64,000 bases of DNA from NCBI GenBank assembly GCA_963576475.1, contig OY754990.1, positions 5,857,756-5,921,755 on the forward strand. The letters are read 5' to 3'. The notes beneath the pieces were generated by a model, which was given only the letters and a program-made list of their open reading frames with translations, was not told the DNA's origin and made no database searches. Below, in pieces: positions 63,771-64,000 of this stretch (within the stretch, counting starts at the first letter, position 1; every line of letters begins with the position of its first letter). The DNA comes from Molanna angustata. Its lineage: Eukaryota; Arthropoda; Insecta; Trichoptera; Molannidae. A program made the translations under genes and the position numbers.

Positions 63771-63864
63771 GCTGAATGCACTCTTATCGAAGAGCTAAAG
63801 AAATATCATGTTTTTCTGAAATCATTTATTTATATACTTTTGTACATAATATAAACAAATATAA

Positions 63865-64000
63865 TGCACACTGGCGGGCTTATTGCCATAAACGAATTTC
63901 TTCCAACCAACCAGATTTTTTTTTTATTTATTTATTTATGATCATATAAACATATACATTATTTTAATATAAGATAGCCGCCTCACTAGAATAAATCTGT
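63865..64000 (-). repeat. CR1-like LINE 3' UTR end, running off the window
   Basis: GCACACTGGCGGGCTTATTG and CTTCCAACCAACCAGAT are the inverse of the UTR end at 21700-21745. Confidence 0.65.

Overview
The window looks like insect nuclear DNA, most probably from a moth or butterfly. It is very AT-rich, has no bacterial-type operons or long ORFs, carries many GTAGGTACCTAC-type motifs, and is packed with RTE-like and CR1/Jockey-like LINE tails, tRNA-derived SINEs and small TIR transposons of a kind common in Lepidoptera. That assignment is an inference from composition and repeat style. I see no complete host protein-coding gene. The best host-gene evidence is one internal exon candidate at 21944-22074. 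Almost every other ORF over 60 codons is a shadow of a repeat or a decayed piece of a transposon gene.

Layout. 1-562 is a 137-bp satellite. 1454-2500 holds a LINE with a 12-bp target duplication inserted in another LINE end, then a tRNA-type SINE. 3720-7165 holds two RTE-like LINE tails, one with a 13-bp target duplication. 8030-10814 is a 53-bp minisatellite, then a 56-bp array, then a hAT-like terminus. 11836-17465 is a tandem segmental duplication; copy 1 also carries an array built from a LINE 3' tail. 18466-20170 has a second 53-bp array. 21428-31665 mixes LINE pieces, MITEs, a possible exon, a GT microsatellite, a LINE with a twin-priming-type inversion and a 33-bp minisatellite. 31808-36043 has a GGCCC-TIR element and a retroposon with an 18-bp target duplication. 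39030-41632 has a tandem array split by a MULE-like element with a 9-bp duplication, then a palindromic insertion. 41945-48010 holds LINE fragments, a GC-rich island, a possible solo LTR, a 9-bp minisatellite, a TAA-flanked MITE and a LINE split by a second MULE-like element. 49206-58645 is a multi-level nest of insertions. 58755-63770 holds LINE tails and a second GGCCC-TIR element.

The most unusual structure is the nest at 49206-58645. A MITE whose ends carry CTCCTCACTAAC is split by an element with a TAA duplication. That element carries the start of a MADF (Myb/SANT-like) gene, and the MADF exon is itself split by a 7.4-kb element with CACTG/CAGTG-like ends, a TA duplication and subterminal repeats. 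Inside this lie a hAT remnant with a perfect 8-bp duplication, several LINE pieces and a DDE-transposase relic. The same MITE is split again downstream by a palindromic repeat holding a LINE tail.

Two themes recur. Transposon ends are converted into tandem arrays (the 137-bp satellite from a MITE end; the 12.8-13.6 kb array from a LINE tail). Insertions into older repeats can be ordered in time from intact target duplications. No coherent new protein-coding system is visible, and nothing here suggests a working operon or defence locus.
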